Source of the DNA: Phenylobacterium parvum
GTDB taxonomy: Bacteria; Pseudomonadota; Alphaproteobacteria; Caulobacterales; Caulobacteraceae
Length of the DNA: 37,287 bases
Assembly: GCA_029977805.1 (NCBI GenBank)
Contig: JAPOKE010000008.1
Span: forward strand, 1 to 37,287
Direction of reading: 5' to 3'
Positions 20,588 to 28,336 of the stretch are shown here, piece by piece. Position 1 is the first letter of the stretch. Every line of letters starts with the position of its first letter. A model generated the notes under the pieces. That model was not told the origin of the DNA, did no database searches, and saw nothing but the letters and a program-made list of their open reading frames with translations. Made by a program: the position numbers and the translations under genes.

Positions 20588-21885
20588 ACCAGGGCCTCGT
20601 CAGGCCCCTCGACCCGCGCCGGACGCGGGTTGGCCGCCTTCAGCTGCGGGTTGCGGTAGGCGAAGATCAGCATGGCGACCATCAGCGCCGCATTCAGCAG
20701 GAAGGGCGCCGGCCGGATGTGCTCGTAGAGGAAGACGAAGGCCGGGGCGAGGACCACGTTGATTCCGTTGACGGCGGCGATGGCGCCGGCGGCGCGCGCC
20801 TGCTCCTCCATCCGCACCGCCAGAGAGGCCCCCACGGTGAAGCCGGGACGGGCGAGGCCGAAGCCGAGGCTGGAGATGGCGTAGCCGGCGACGACCCCCC
20901 AGTAGTCCGGGGCGGCGGCGACGATCAGGTTGCCGATGGCGGCGACCGCAACCCCCCAGCGCAGGAGCTGCCGCGGGGTCATCTCGAAGCGCGGGATGAG
21001 GCCCCACTGGGCCAGGAGGCCGGCCATGGCGCCGAACATCATGGCGATGGCGATGAAGCCCTGGGCGGCGGTCGGGGACACGGCCAGCTTGTCGATGATC
21101 AGGAAGCCCAGGGTCTGGCCCTGGGCCGTCTGGCTGACCGCCACGATGAACCCATAGATCAGGAAGGGCGTGAGCCGCGGGTCCCGCCACATGGGCGGCC
21201 CGGCCTCCTTCTCCCCCGCCCGGCCCTCGGAGGGCGGCGGGTACGCAGGCCGGTAGCGGCTCTCCGGCAGGCGTCGCCAGACCACCAGCAGCATGACCCC
21301 CGCCATCACCGAGAAGCAGGCCATGGGCCCCGCAAGGCCCAGGAAGGGCAGGACGAAGAGCGGGGCGATGAAGGGCCCGATCACCGTCCCGAGGCTGAAG
21401 GCGCCGGCCAGGCCCGACATGGACTGGGTCCGCTGGGCCTCGGGCGTGTGCTCCGCCACATAGGCCTGGGTGGCGGGGTTCGAGGCGGCGCCGAAGAGGC
21501 CGAACATGGCCCGGGCGAGCAGGAACAGGACGAAGATGACGACCGGGGCGGCCAGGTGGTGAAGCCCCGCCGCGACGACCACCGCGCACAGGGCCATGGA
21601 GACCATGAAGCCCGCCAGGCCCACCATCATCAGCGGCTTGCGCCCGTGGCGATCGGACATCCGGGCCCAGAAGGGCGAGGAAAAGGCCCACAGGAGGGCC
21701 GACAGCGAGAAGACGGCGGCGACCATGGGGTCCGGCATGCCGATCGAGCGGCCGATCGCCGGCAGGACCGAGATCATGCCGGTGTTCCCCATCGCCGTGA
21801 CCATCGACACCGCGAAGATGATGGCGAATGTCGAGCGCGGCAGGCCGCTCGGACCAACGGGGGCGGGAGGGGAGTCGCTGGACAT
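20584..21885 (-). CDS. MFS transporter (drug-efflux-like)
   Basis: Start MSSDSPPAPVG at 21885; 12-TM pattern, SDRHGRKPLMMVGL motif A; converges with the transglycosylase (stops share CTAG). Confidence 0.85.
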   Translation of the reverse strand: MSSDSPPAPVGPSGLPRSTFAIIFAVSMVTAMGNTGMISVLPAIGRSIGMPDPMVAAVFSLSALLWAFSSPFWARMSDRHGRKPLMMVGLAGFMVSMALCAVVVAAGLHHLAAPVVIFVLFLLARAMFGLFGAASNPATQAYVAEHTPEAQRTQSMSGLAGAFSLGTVIGPFIAPLFVLPFLGLAGPMACFSVMAGVMLLVVWRRLPESRYRPAYPPPSEGRAGEKEAGPPMWRDPRLTPFLIYGFIVAVSQTAQGQTLGFLIIDKLAVSPTAAQGFIAIAMMFGAMAGLLAQWGLIPRFEMTPRQLLRWGVAVAAIGNLIVAAAPDYWGVVAGYAISSLGFGLARPGFTVGASLAVRMEEQARAAGAIAAVNGINVVLAPAFVFLYEHIRPAPFLLNAALMVAMLIFAYRNPQLKAANPRPARVEGPDEALV

Positions 21886-21994
21886 GCAGGGGTGATAGGA
21901 CCCCGGCCATCGCTGCGCCACCCCGGATCATGATCACCGGACGTTAAGCATTCGGGGTCTATGTCCCGAAGGACAGTCAACAGGCGTCGTTCGC

Positions 21995-22864
21995 ATGTTC
22001 CAGATCATCGGCATCGTCCTGCTCTTCGTCTGCGTCTTCGGCGTCTACGTCATCTCGGGCGGAAAGCTCGACGTGGTCATGCACGCGGCGCCGCACGAGC
22101 TGGGCACCATCCTGGGCGCCGGCGTCGCGGCCCTGCTCATCGGAAACTCGCTGGACGTCATCAAGGGCGTCGGCGGGGGCATGGCCAAGGTCTTCTCCGG
22201 GCCCAAGTGGAAGGCCTCGGACTACAAGGACCTCCTGTCCCTGCTGTTCCTGCTGACCAAGACGATGAAGGCCAAGGGCGTGATCGCCCTCGAGAGCCAC
22301 ATCGAGAACCCGCACGACTCCACCCTGTTCGGCCGCTTCCCCAAGATCGTGAAGGATCACTTCGCGGTCGACTTCATCTGCGACACCCTGCGGATGATGA
22401 CCATGAACCTCGAGGACCCGCACCAGGTCGAGGACGCCATGGAGAAGCAGCTCGAGAAGCACCACCATGAGGCCCTCGGGCCGGCCCACGCCCTGCAGAC
22501 CATGGCCGACGGCCTTCCCGCCCTCGGGATCGTCGCGGCCGTGCTGGGCGTCATCAAGACCATGGGCTCGATCACCGAGCCGCCGGCCGTCCTCGGCGGC
22601 ATGATCGGCAGCGCCCTGGTCGGGACCTTCCTTGGCGTGTTCCTGGCCTACGGCCTGGTCGGACCCTTCGCCACCCGCCTGAACGCGATCGTCGAGGAGG
22701 AGTCGGCCTTCTACCGGATCATCCAGTCGGTGCTGGTGGCCCACCTGCACGGCAACGCCGCCCAGATCTCCGTCGAGATCGGCCGCGGCAGCGTGCCGAG
22801 CCTGACCCAGCCCTCCTTCTCCGAGCTGGAAGAGGCCCTCCAGGCCATCCCGCCCGAGGCCTGA
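21995..22864 (+). CDS. motA: Flagellar motor stator protein MotA
   Basis: 289 aa; MFQIIGIVLLFVCVFGVYVISGGKLDVVMHAAPHELGTILGAGVAALLIGN..., GIVAAVLGVIKTMGSITEPPAVLGGMIGSALVGTFLGVFLAYGLVGP. Confidence 0.96.
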   Translation: MFQIIGIVLLFVCVFGVYVISGGKLDVVMHAAPHELGTILGAGVAALLIGNSLDVIKGVGGGMAKVFSGPKWKASDYKDLLSLLFLLTKTMKAKGVIALESHIENPHDSTLFGRFPKIVKDHFAVDFICDTLRMMTMNLEDPHQVEDAMEKQLEKHHHEALGPAHALQTMADGLPALGIVAAVLGVIKTMGSITEPPAVLGGMIGSALVGTFLGVFLAYGLVGPFATRLNAIVEEESAFYRIIQSVLVAHLHGNAAQISVEIGRGSVPSLTQPSFSELEEALQAIPPEA

Positions 22865-22866
22865 GC

Positions 22867-23940
22867 CTAAAGGGGCGAGACCCTGTTCACGTGGGCCATC
22901 TTGCGGCCCGCCCGCGCCTCGCGCTTGCCATACAGGTGAAGCCGGCAGGCGGGATCGGCGGCCAGGGCCCGCCACTGCCCGACTTCGTCCCCGAGCAGGT
23001 TGGTCATCTCCACCCGGGCGGTGGCCTCGACCGGGCCGAGGGGCCAGCCCGCGACGGCCCGGATGTGCTGCTCGAACTGGTCGGTGGCCGCGCCGTCCTG
23101 CGTCCAGTGGCCGCTGTTGTGGACCCTTGGCGCGATCTCGTTGACCAGCAGGGCCCCGTCCGGCAGCTCGAAGAGCTCGATCCCGGCGACCCCCACATAG
23201 TCCAGGCCTTCCAGCACGCGCCGGGCGATCTCGGCGGCCTGCCGGGCCGTGGCGGGCGAGACGGCGGCCGGCGCCGTCGAGCGCCTCAGTATGCCGTTCT
23301 CGTGGACGTTCTCGGCCAGGGGGAAGGCGGCGACGGCCCCGTCGCGGCCCCGTGCGGCGATCACCGACAGTTCGCGCCGGAAGGCTGCAGGCGCCTCGAC
23401 GATGACGGGCCGCCCCCCGAGGGCGTCGAAGACGGCGGCCGCCTCGTCGGCTGAGCGGGCCCAGGCCTGTCCCTTGCCGTCATAGCCCTCGCGCCGGGTC
23501 TTGATGAGCACCCTGCCCCCCAGCACCTCGGCGGCCCGGGCCGCCTCCGGGGCCGAGGCCGCGGGAGCGAAGGCGACCGTCGGCGCCCCTGCGCCGTTCA
23601 GGAAGGTCTTCTCGTCGACCCGGTCCTGGGCCACCGCCAGGGCGCGCGGCCCCGGGGCCACGGGGACGCCAAGGCCGGCGAGGGTCTCAAGGGCGAGGGC
23701 CGGGACGTTCTCGAACTCGACGGTGACGACCCCGCACGCGGCGGCCAGGGCGGCCAGGGCCTCCGGGTCCTCGTAGGGCGCGACGACATGCCGGGCGCTC
23801 ACGCGGGAGGCGGGGCAATCCGGCTCGGGGTCCAGCACCATCACATCCAGGCCGAGGCGGGCGGCGGCCAGGGCGAGCATGCGCCCGAGCTGGCCCCCGC
23901 CGAGGATGCCGATCGTGGAACCAGGAGGCAGGGGGGTCAC
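22867..23940 (-). CDS. purK: N5-carboxyaminoimidazole ribonucleotide synthase
   Basis: 357 aa ATP-grasp; GSTIGILGGGQLGRMLALAAARLGLDVMVLDPEPDCPAS, NEIAPRVHNSGHWT; follows purE. Confidence 0.96.
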   Translation of the reverse strand: MTPLPPGSTIGILGGGQLGRMLALAAARLGLDVMVLDPEPDCPASRVSARHVVAPYEDPEALAALAAACGVVTVEFENVPALALETLAGLGVPVAPGPRALAVAQDRVDEKTFLNGAGAPTVAFAPAASAPEAARAAEVLGGRVLIKTRREGYDGKGQAWARSADEAAAVFDALGGRPVIVEAPAAFRRELSVIAARGRDGAVAAFPLAENVHENGILRRSTAPAAVSPATARQAAEIARRVLEGLDYVGVAGIELFELPDGALLVNEIAPRVHNSGHWTQDGAATDQFEQHIRAVAGWPLGPVEATARVEMTNLLGDEVGQWRALAADPACRLHLYGKREARAGRKMAHVNRVSPL

Positions 23941-23947
23941 AGGCGCC

Positions 23948-24442
23948 TCAGTCGTCCGAGACGGTCTCGGCGACGGAAGCGGTCTGGGCCGCGCGCCAGT
24001 CGGCGAGGCGCCCGGCGAGTTCCGGGTCCGATAGCGCCAGGATCTGTGCGGCCAGCTGGCCGGCGTTGCGGGCTCCGGCCTCGCCGATGGCCAGGGTCGC
24101 CACCGGCACGCCCGCGGGCATCTGGACGATCGACAGCAGGCTGTCCATGCCCTTGAGGGCGCGGGACTCCACGGGCACGCCGAGGACGGGAAGGTCGGTG
24201 AGGGAGGCCGTCATCCCGGGCAGGTGGGCGGCGCCCCCCGCCCCGGCGATGATCACCCTGACGCCGGCGGCCCTGGCCCCGCGGGCGAACTCCACCATGC
24301 GCAGGGGGGTCCGGTGGGCCGAGACCACGCGGGCCTCCCAGCGCACGCCCAGGGCGTCGAGCATGTCGGCGGCGCCCTTCAGGGTCGGCCAGTCCGAACG
24401 GCTGCCCATGATGATGGCGACGGGCGCGGCGGCGGCACTCAT
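23948..24442 (-). CDS. purE: N5-carboxyaminoimidazole ribonucleotide mutase
   Basis: 164 aa; [53 protein letters not shown]. Confidence 0.97.
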   Translation of the reverse strand: MSAAAAPVAIIMGSRSDWPTLKGAADMLDALGVRWEARVVSAHRTPLRMVEFARGARAAGVRVIIAGAGGAAHLPGMTASLTDLPVLGVPVESRALKGMDSLLSIVQMPAGVPVATLAIGEAGARNAGQLAAQILALSDPELAGRLADWRAAQTASVAETVSDD

Positions 24443-24567
24443 GTCACGGGCCCTCTGGCGGCGAGGCGCGCGAGAATAGGCGCCGCCTTCCCCGGGTCAA
24501 CACACCCTGTGGATAATGTTATGGTTAACAATGATTCGCGGGCCGCTCCCCGGGGCGCGGAGGTCTC

Positions 24568-25290
24568 ATGGTCTTGAAGGTCACGGGCGCGAGGAACCAG
24601 CCGTTTTCGGACATCCGCAAGCGCGCCCTCGTGCAGGCGGGAGCCAAGGTCGTGGGGCGCGGGCCGACGCGGCCCGACGAGACCGCCTTCCTGGGCCTTT
24701 CGGAGGCCGACCTCACACCGGCCGTCCAGGGCGCGATCCGGACCCTCCTCACCGAGATCGATGACCTCCGCCAGGAGGTGGCGCGGCTGAAGGCCCAGCT
24801 CGTCCAGGCCGAGGCCGTGGCCGACCAGGACCCCCTCACCCCGGTCCTCAACCGCCGGGCCCTGATGCGGGAGCTGGACCGGATCCGGACCTTCAGCCAC
24901 CGCTACGGCTCGCCGGCCGCCCTGGTCTATCTCGACCTCGACGACTTCAAGGGCGTCAACGACCGGTTCGGCCACGCCGCAGGCGACGCCGCGCTCCGGG
25001 CGGTGGCCGAGCGCCTCCGGTCGCAGGTCTCCGGCTCGGACCTGGTGGCCCGGATGGGTGGAGACGAATTCGCGGTCCTCTACAGCCAGGCCAGCCTGCC
25101 CGTGGCCGAGGCGCGCGCCCGGAGCCTGGCCAAGGTCCTGGAATCCAGCCCGATCCGTTTCGGCGAGTGGTCGGCGCCCCTCCACGTCTCCTACGGGGTC
25201 GCCGAGGTGACCCCCGACATCGAGGGCGAGGAGGTCGTGGCCCGCGCCGATGCGGCGATGTACGCGCGAAGGCGCGAACGCCGGGGCTGA
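24568..25290 (+). CDS. Diguanylate cyclase (GGDEF), N-terminal coiled-coil
   Basis: 240 aa; LDLDDFKGVNDRFGHAAGDAALRAVA and RMGGDEFAVLY; coiled-coil-like LLTEIDDLRQEVARLKAQLVQAEAVA before the domain. Confidence 0.92.
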   Translation: MVLKVTGARNQPFSDIRKRALVQAGAKVVGRGPTRPDETAFLGLSEADLTPAVQGAIRTLLTEIDDLRQEVARLKAQLVQAEAVADQDPLTPVLNRRALMRELDRIRTFSHRYGSPAALVYLDLDDFKGVNDRFGHAAGDAALRAVAERLRSQVSGSDLVARMGGDEFAVLYSQASLPVAEARARSLAKVLESSPIRFGEWSAPLHVSYGVAEVTPDIEGEEVVARADAAMYARRRERRG

Positions 25291-25307
25291 AGCCGGGCCA
25301 GGGGCCG

Positions 25308-25526
25308 TCAGGCGATGATGTCCGGCGTCAGCTGGTCTTTCAGGCGCTGGATTTCATCCTTCAGGGCAAGCTTCTTCCGCTTCAGGCGGCCCATCACCAT
25401 CATGTCCGGCAGGGGCGACTGGCCGATGGCCTGGATCGCGACCTCAAGGTCGTTGTGATCCAGCTGGAGCTCGGAGATCCGGCGGCGAATGGCCGCCGCC
25501 TCGGCGGGGTCGGCCGGCGCGTTCAC
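25308..25526 (-). CDS. DUF465/YdcH family small protein
   Basis: 72 aa from GTG at 25526: (V)NAPADPAEAAAIRRRISELQLDHNDLEVAIQAI...MVMGRLKRKKLALKDEIQRLKDQLTPDIIA; LKRKKLALKDEI is the DUF465 hallmark. Confidence 0.82.
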   Translation of the reverse strand: MNAPADPAEAAAIRRRISELQLDHNDLEVAIQAIGQSPLPDMMVMGRLKRKKLALKDEIQRLKDQLTPDIIA

Positions 25527-25711
25527 GGCGCACCTGCGCCTGCAGCCCCGCCCACCGGGGGGGCTGCTGAAAAAACGGTCCGTGCCGGACAGGAAATGAC
25601 CATGTTCCGATCCCGAGGCTGCAGGGCGGTCCAAAGCAACCTTATGTGATCTGACAACCGACGCCAGCGGGTGTTCACTGGACCCAGTCGCATGGAAGGA
25701 GACCCTGAGTC

Positions 25712-25894
25712 ATGTCCATAGACGCCCGCATCCGCGAACTCGACCGCCGGCACCGGTCCCTGGAGTCTGAACTCCGGGACGCCATGGCCCATCCCAGCTC
25801 GGAGGACGCCGCGATCCGACAGATCAAGCGGCGAAAGCTCCACATCAAGGAAGAGATCGAACTGCTCAGGTCGCGGGTGCGCCCCGCCGCCTGA
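25712..25894 (+). CDS. DUF465/YdcH family small protein (second copy)
   Basis: 60 aa MSIDARIRELDRRHRSLESELRDAMAHPSSEDAAIRQIKRRKLHIKEEIELLRSRV; AAGGAG ribosome-binding site upstream. Confidence 0.87.
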   Translation: MSIDARIRELDRRHRSLESELRDAMAHPSSEDAAIRQIKRRKLHIKEEIELLRSRVRPAA

Positions 25895-25903
25895 GGCCCG
25901 GCC

Positions 25904-26536
25904 TCAGTCCTCCTCGTCGGCCTGGGGCCAGGGTTCGGCCGTGGTCTCGGCCGCGGGCTCGAGGGTCGGCCCCTCGGGCTCGACAATGCCCTTGCGGGCG
26001 TTGTCGCGGGCGCGCTTCTCGGCCGCCTTGCGGACGATCTCGTCCAGCTCGATCTGGGTCGAGAGGCCCAGGCTGACCGGGTCGACCGGCTTGATGTTGG
26101 CCGAATTCCAGTGCGTGCGGTTACGCACCTGGTCGATGGTGGCCTTGGTGGTGCCGAGCAGGCGGGCGATCTGGGCGTCGGCCACCTCGGGGTGGTTGCG
26201 GACGAACCAGGCGATGGCGTCGGGGCGGTCCTGGCGACGCGAGACCGGGGTGTAGCGCGGGGCCTTCTTGGCCGGCTTCAGGTGCTCGGCGTGCCGGCTC
26301 TTCAGGGCCGTCATGCGGCGCTTGGGGTCTCCCTGCGCAGCGTCGATCTCCTCACGGGAGAGCTGGCCATTGGCGATGGGGTCGGCGCCGCGGATGTCCC
26401 GGGCGACCTCGCCGTCGGCGATGCCCTTCACCTCGAGCGGGTGGAGGCCGCAGAAATCGGCGATCTGCTCGAAGGTCAGCGAGGTGTTGTCGACCAGCCA
26501 GACGGCGGTCGCCTTCGGCATCAGAATGTCGGCCAT
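25904..26536 (-). CDS. trcR: DUF1013 protein, cell-cycle transcriptional regulator TrcR family
   Basis: 210 aa MADILMPKATAVWLVDNTSLTFEQIADFCGLHPLEVKGIADGEVA...RPDAIAWFVRNHPEVADAQIARLLGTTKATIDQVRNRTHWN. Confidence 0.92.
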   Translation of the reverse strand: MADILMPKATAVWLVDNTSLTFEQIADFCGLHPLEVKGIADGEVARDIRGADPIANGQLSREEIDAAQGDPKRRMTALKSRHAEHLKPAKKAPRYTPVSRRQDRPDAIAWFVRNHPEVADAQIARLLGTTKATIDQVRNRTHWNSANIKPVDPVSLGLSTQIELDEIVRKAAEKRARDNARKGIVEPEGPTLEPAAETTAEPWPQADEED

Positions 26537-26618
26537 GACGGTCTCCGGAAATGACGGCGCCCGACCTTTCGGCCGGGCGCTGCGTAAAGCAGGGACCTTA
26601 TACGCCGGAATTCCCGGT

Positions 26619-27761
26619 TCAGTCGAGGGGGCGGCGTTCCACGATGCGAAGGCCGTAGCCGGCCGAACCCGGCAGGACGGTGGCCGAGTTGGTCAGGAGG
26701 ACCATGTCCCTGACCCCGAGGTCGATCAGGATCTGGGCGCCCACGCCGTAGTCCCGCAGGACGTTGGCGCCATGGTCGACGCCCGGGTCCGCGCCGTACC
26801 GCTCCGACAGCCAGGAAGGATTGGAGTCGCTGATGAAGACGGCCACCCCGGCCCCGTCGGCGGCGGACAGGGTCTCGAGGGCCCTGCGCACGAAGTCGGA
26901 CCGCGCGCCGCCGGCGCCGATGACGTCGGCCGCCAGGTCGAGGCGGTGCATGCGCACCAGGGTCGGCTTGTCCGGCTCGATCCGCCCGCGGGTCAGGACC
27001 ATGTGCTCGGTCCGGTCCAGGATGTTGCGGTATATGACCATCCGGAAGCGACCGCCGAAGGCGCTCTCCACCGGGGTCTCCAGCACCCGCTCCACCTGGC
27101 GCTCCGTCCGCCGGCGATAGGCGATCAGGTCGGCGATGGTGCCGATCTTGAGGCCATGGGTCTGGGCGAAGACGATCAGGTCGGGCAGCCGGGCCATGGA
27201 CCCGTCGTCCTTCATGATCTCGCAGATGACGCCGGCGGGGTTCAGGCCCGCCAGGCGCGAGATGTCCACCGCCGCCTCGGTGTGGCCGGCGCGGACCAGC
27301 ACGCCGCCGTCGCGGGCGACGAGGGGGAAGACGTGCCCGGGCGAGACGATGTCGTCGGCGCCCTTGGTCGGGTCGACGGCCACGGCGATGGTATGGGCCC
27401 GGTCGTGGGCGGAGATGCCGGTCGTGACGCCCTCACGGGCCTCGATGGAGACGGTGAAGGCGGTGCCGTGCCCGGACTGGTTGTCGGCGGACATGGGCGG
27501 CAGGCGCAGCTGGCGCGAGCGCTCGCCCGTGATGGAGAGGCAGATCAGGCCGCGGGCGTGCTTGGCCATGAAGTTGATCTGCTCGGGGGTGGCGAACTGG
27601 GCGGGGATGATGACGTCGCCCTCGTTTTCCCGGTCCTCGGCGTCCACGAGGATGTAGGGACGGCCGTTCCGGGCGTCCTCGATGATGTCCTCGATGGGGC
27701 TGATGGCGGACTCCCCGGCTGCGGCGGCCGGCGGTTCGGTGACAAGATAGGGACGCTTCAT
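26619..27761 (-). CDS. ribB: 3,4-dihydroxy-2-butanone-4-phosphate synthase fused to a degenerate GTP-cyclohydrolase II domain (RibBX-like)
   Basis: 380 aa; DHBP synthase motifs DAEDRENEGDVIIPA, RAGHTEAAVDI, CEIMKDDGSMAR; C-terminal RibA-like region without the zinc Cys motif. Confidence 0.93.
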   Translation of the reverse strand: MKRPYLVTEPPAAAAGESAISPIEDIIEDARNGRPYILVDAEDRENEGDVIIPAQFATPEQINFMAKHARGLICLSITGERSRQLRLPPMSADNQSGHGTAFTVSIEAREGVTTGISAHDRAHTIAVAVDPTKGADDIVSPGHVFPLVARDGGVLVRAGHTEAAVDISRLAGLNPAGVICEIMKDDGSMARLPDLIVFAQTHGLKIGTIADLIAYRRRTERQVERVLETPVESAFGGRFRMVIYRNILDRTEHMVLTRGRIEPDKPTLVRMHRLDLAADVIGAGGARSDFVRRALETLSAADGAGVAVFISDSNPSWLSERYGADPGVDHGANVLRDYGVGAQILIDLGVRDMVLLTNSATVLPGSAGYGLRIVERRPLD

Positions 27762-28336
27762 GACGTAAGCCTCATCCTTGCAAACTGGACCACCTGGGCG
27801 GCCACCGTATCAAGCTGCCAGGCGTCGCGCTCCTCCAGCGGCCGGCCGTCGGGGCCGAAGGAGGCGGAATTGACGCTCAGGGCGGCGCCGAAGGGCGTGG
27901 GCCATCCCCGCATGGCGTGAATGATCGACCGGACGGCCGTCAGGGTGGTGCCCGCCGCCTGCGAACCCGCCGCGGTGACGATCACCCCGACCGCCCGGTC
28001 CGAGAAATAGGGACGCGCGTCGTCGCGGAGAAGCTCAAGGGTGTCGAGGGCGTTCTTCATCACGCCGGACAGGGAGCCATGATAGCCCGGGGTGGCGATG
28101 ATCAGGCCGTCGGCCGTGCGCACCAGCTCGGCCAGCTCGGCCTGGCGGGCGGTCGGACCCCCGGGTCGGGGATCATAGATCGGCAGGTCGGCGAGGAAGG
28201 CGCCGCCGGCCAGCCGGGTCCGGGCGCCCTGGGCCTCGGCCGTCGCCAGGGCGGCGCAGAGGGCGCGCTCCGTCGAGGAGCCTTCGCGGGTCGTGCCGCC
28301 CAGGCCGACGATCAGGGGCGCGCCGCCGGCGGTCAT
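27758..28336 (-). CDS. NADPH-dependent FMN reductase family flavoprotein
   Basis: From MTAGGAPLIVGLGGTTREGSSTERALCAAL; TPGYHGSLSGVMKNALDTLELL flavodoxin-like motif; 4-bp overlaps with both neighbours. Confidence 0.9.
   Translation of the reverse strand: MTAGGAPLIVGLGGTTREGSSTERALCAALATAEAQGARTRLAGGAFLADLPIYDPRPGGPTARQAELAELVRTADGLIIATPGYHGSLSGVMKNALDTLELLRDDARPYFSDRAVGVIVTAAGSQAAGTTLTAVRSIIHAMRGWPTPFGAALSVNSASFGPDGRPLEERDAWQLDTVAAQVVQFARMRLTS

Noticed and set aside
21995-22864. motA without motB as an anomaly
   Set aside because: motA and motB are unlinked in Caulobacter-type genomes, so this is expected.
25308-25634. Longer 108-aa version of the minus-strand DUF465 protein
   Set aside because: The extra N-terminus (MDRPAASGSEHGHFLSGTDRFFSSPPGGRGCRRRCA) looks non-coding and contains the hairpins; GTG at 25526 with an AGGTG site fits the family length.
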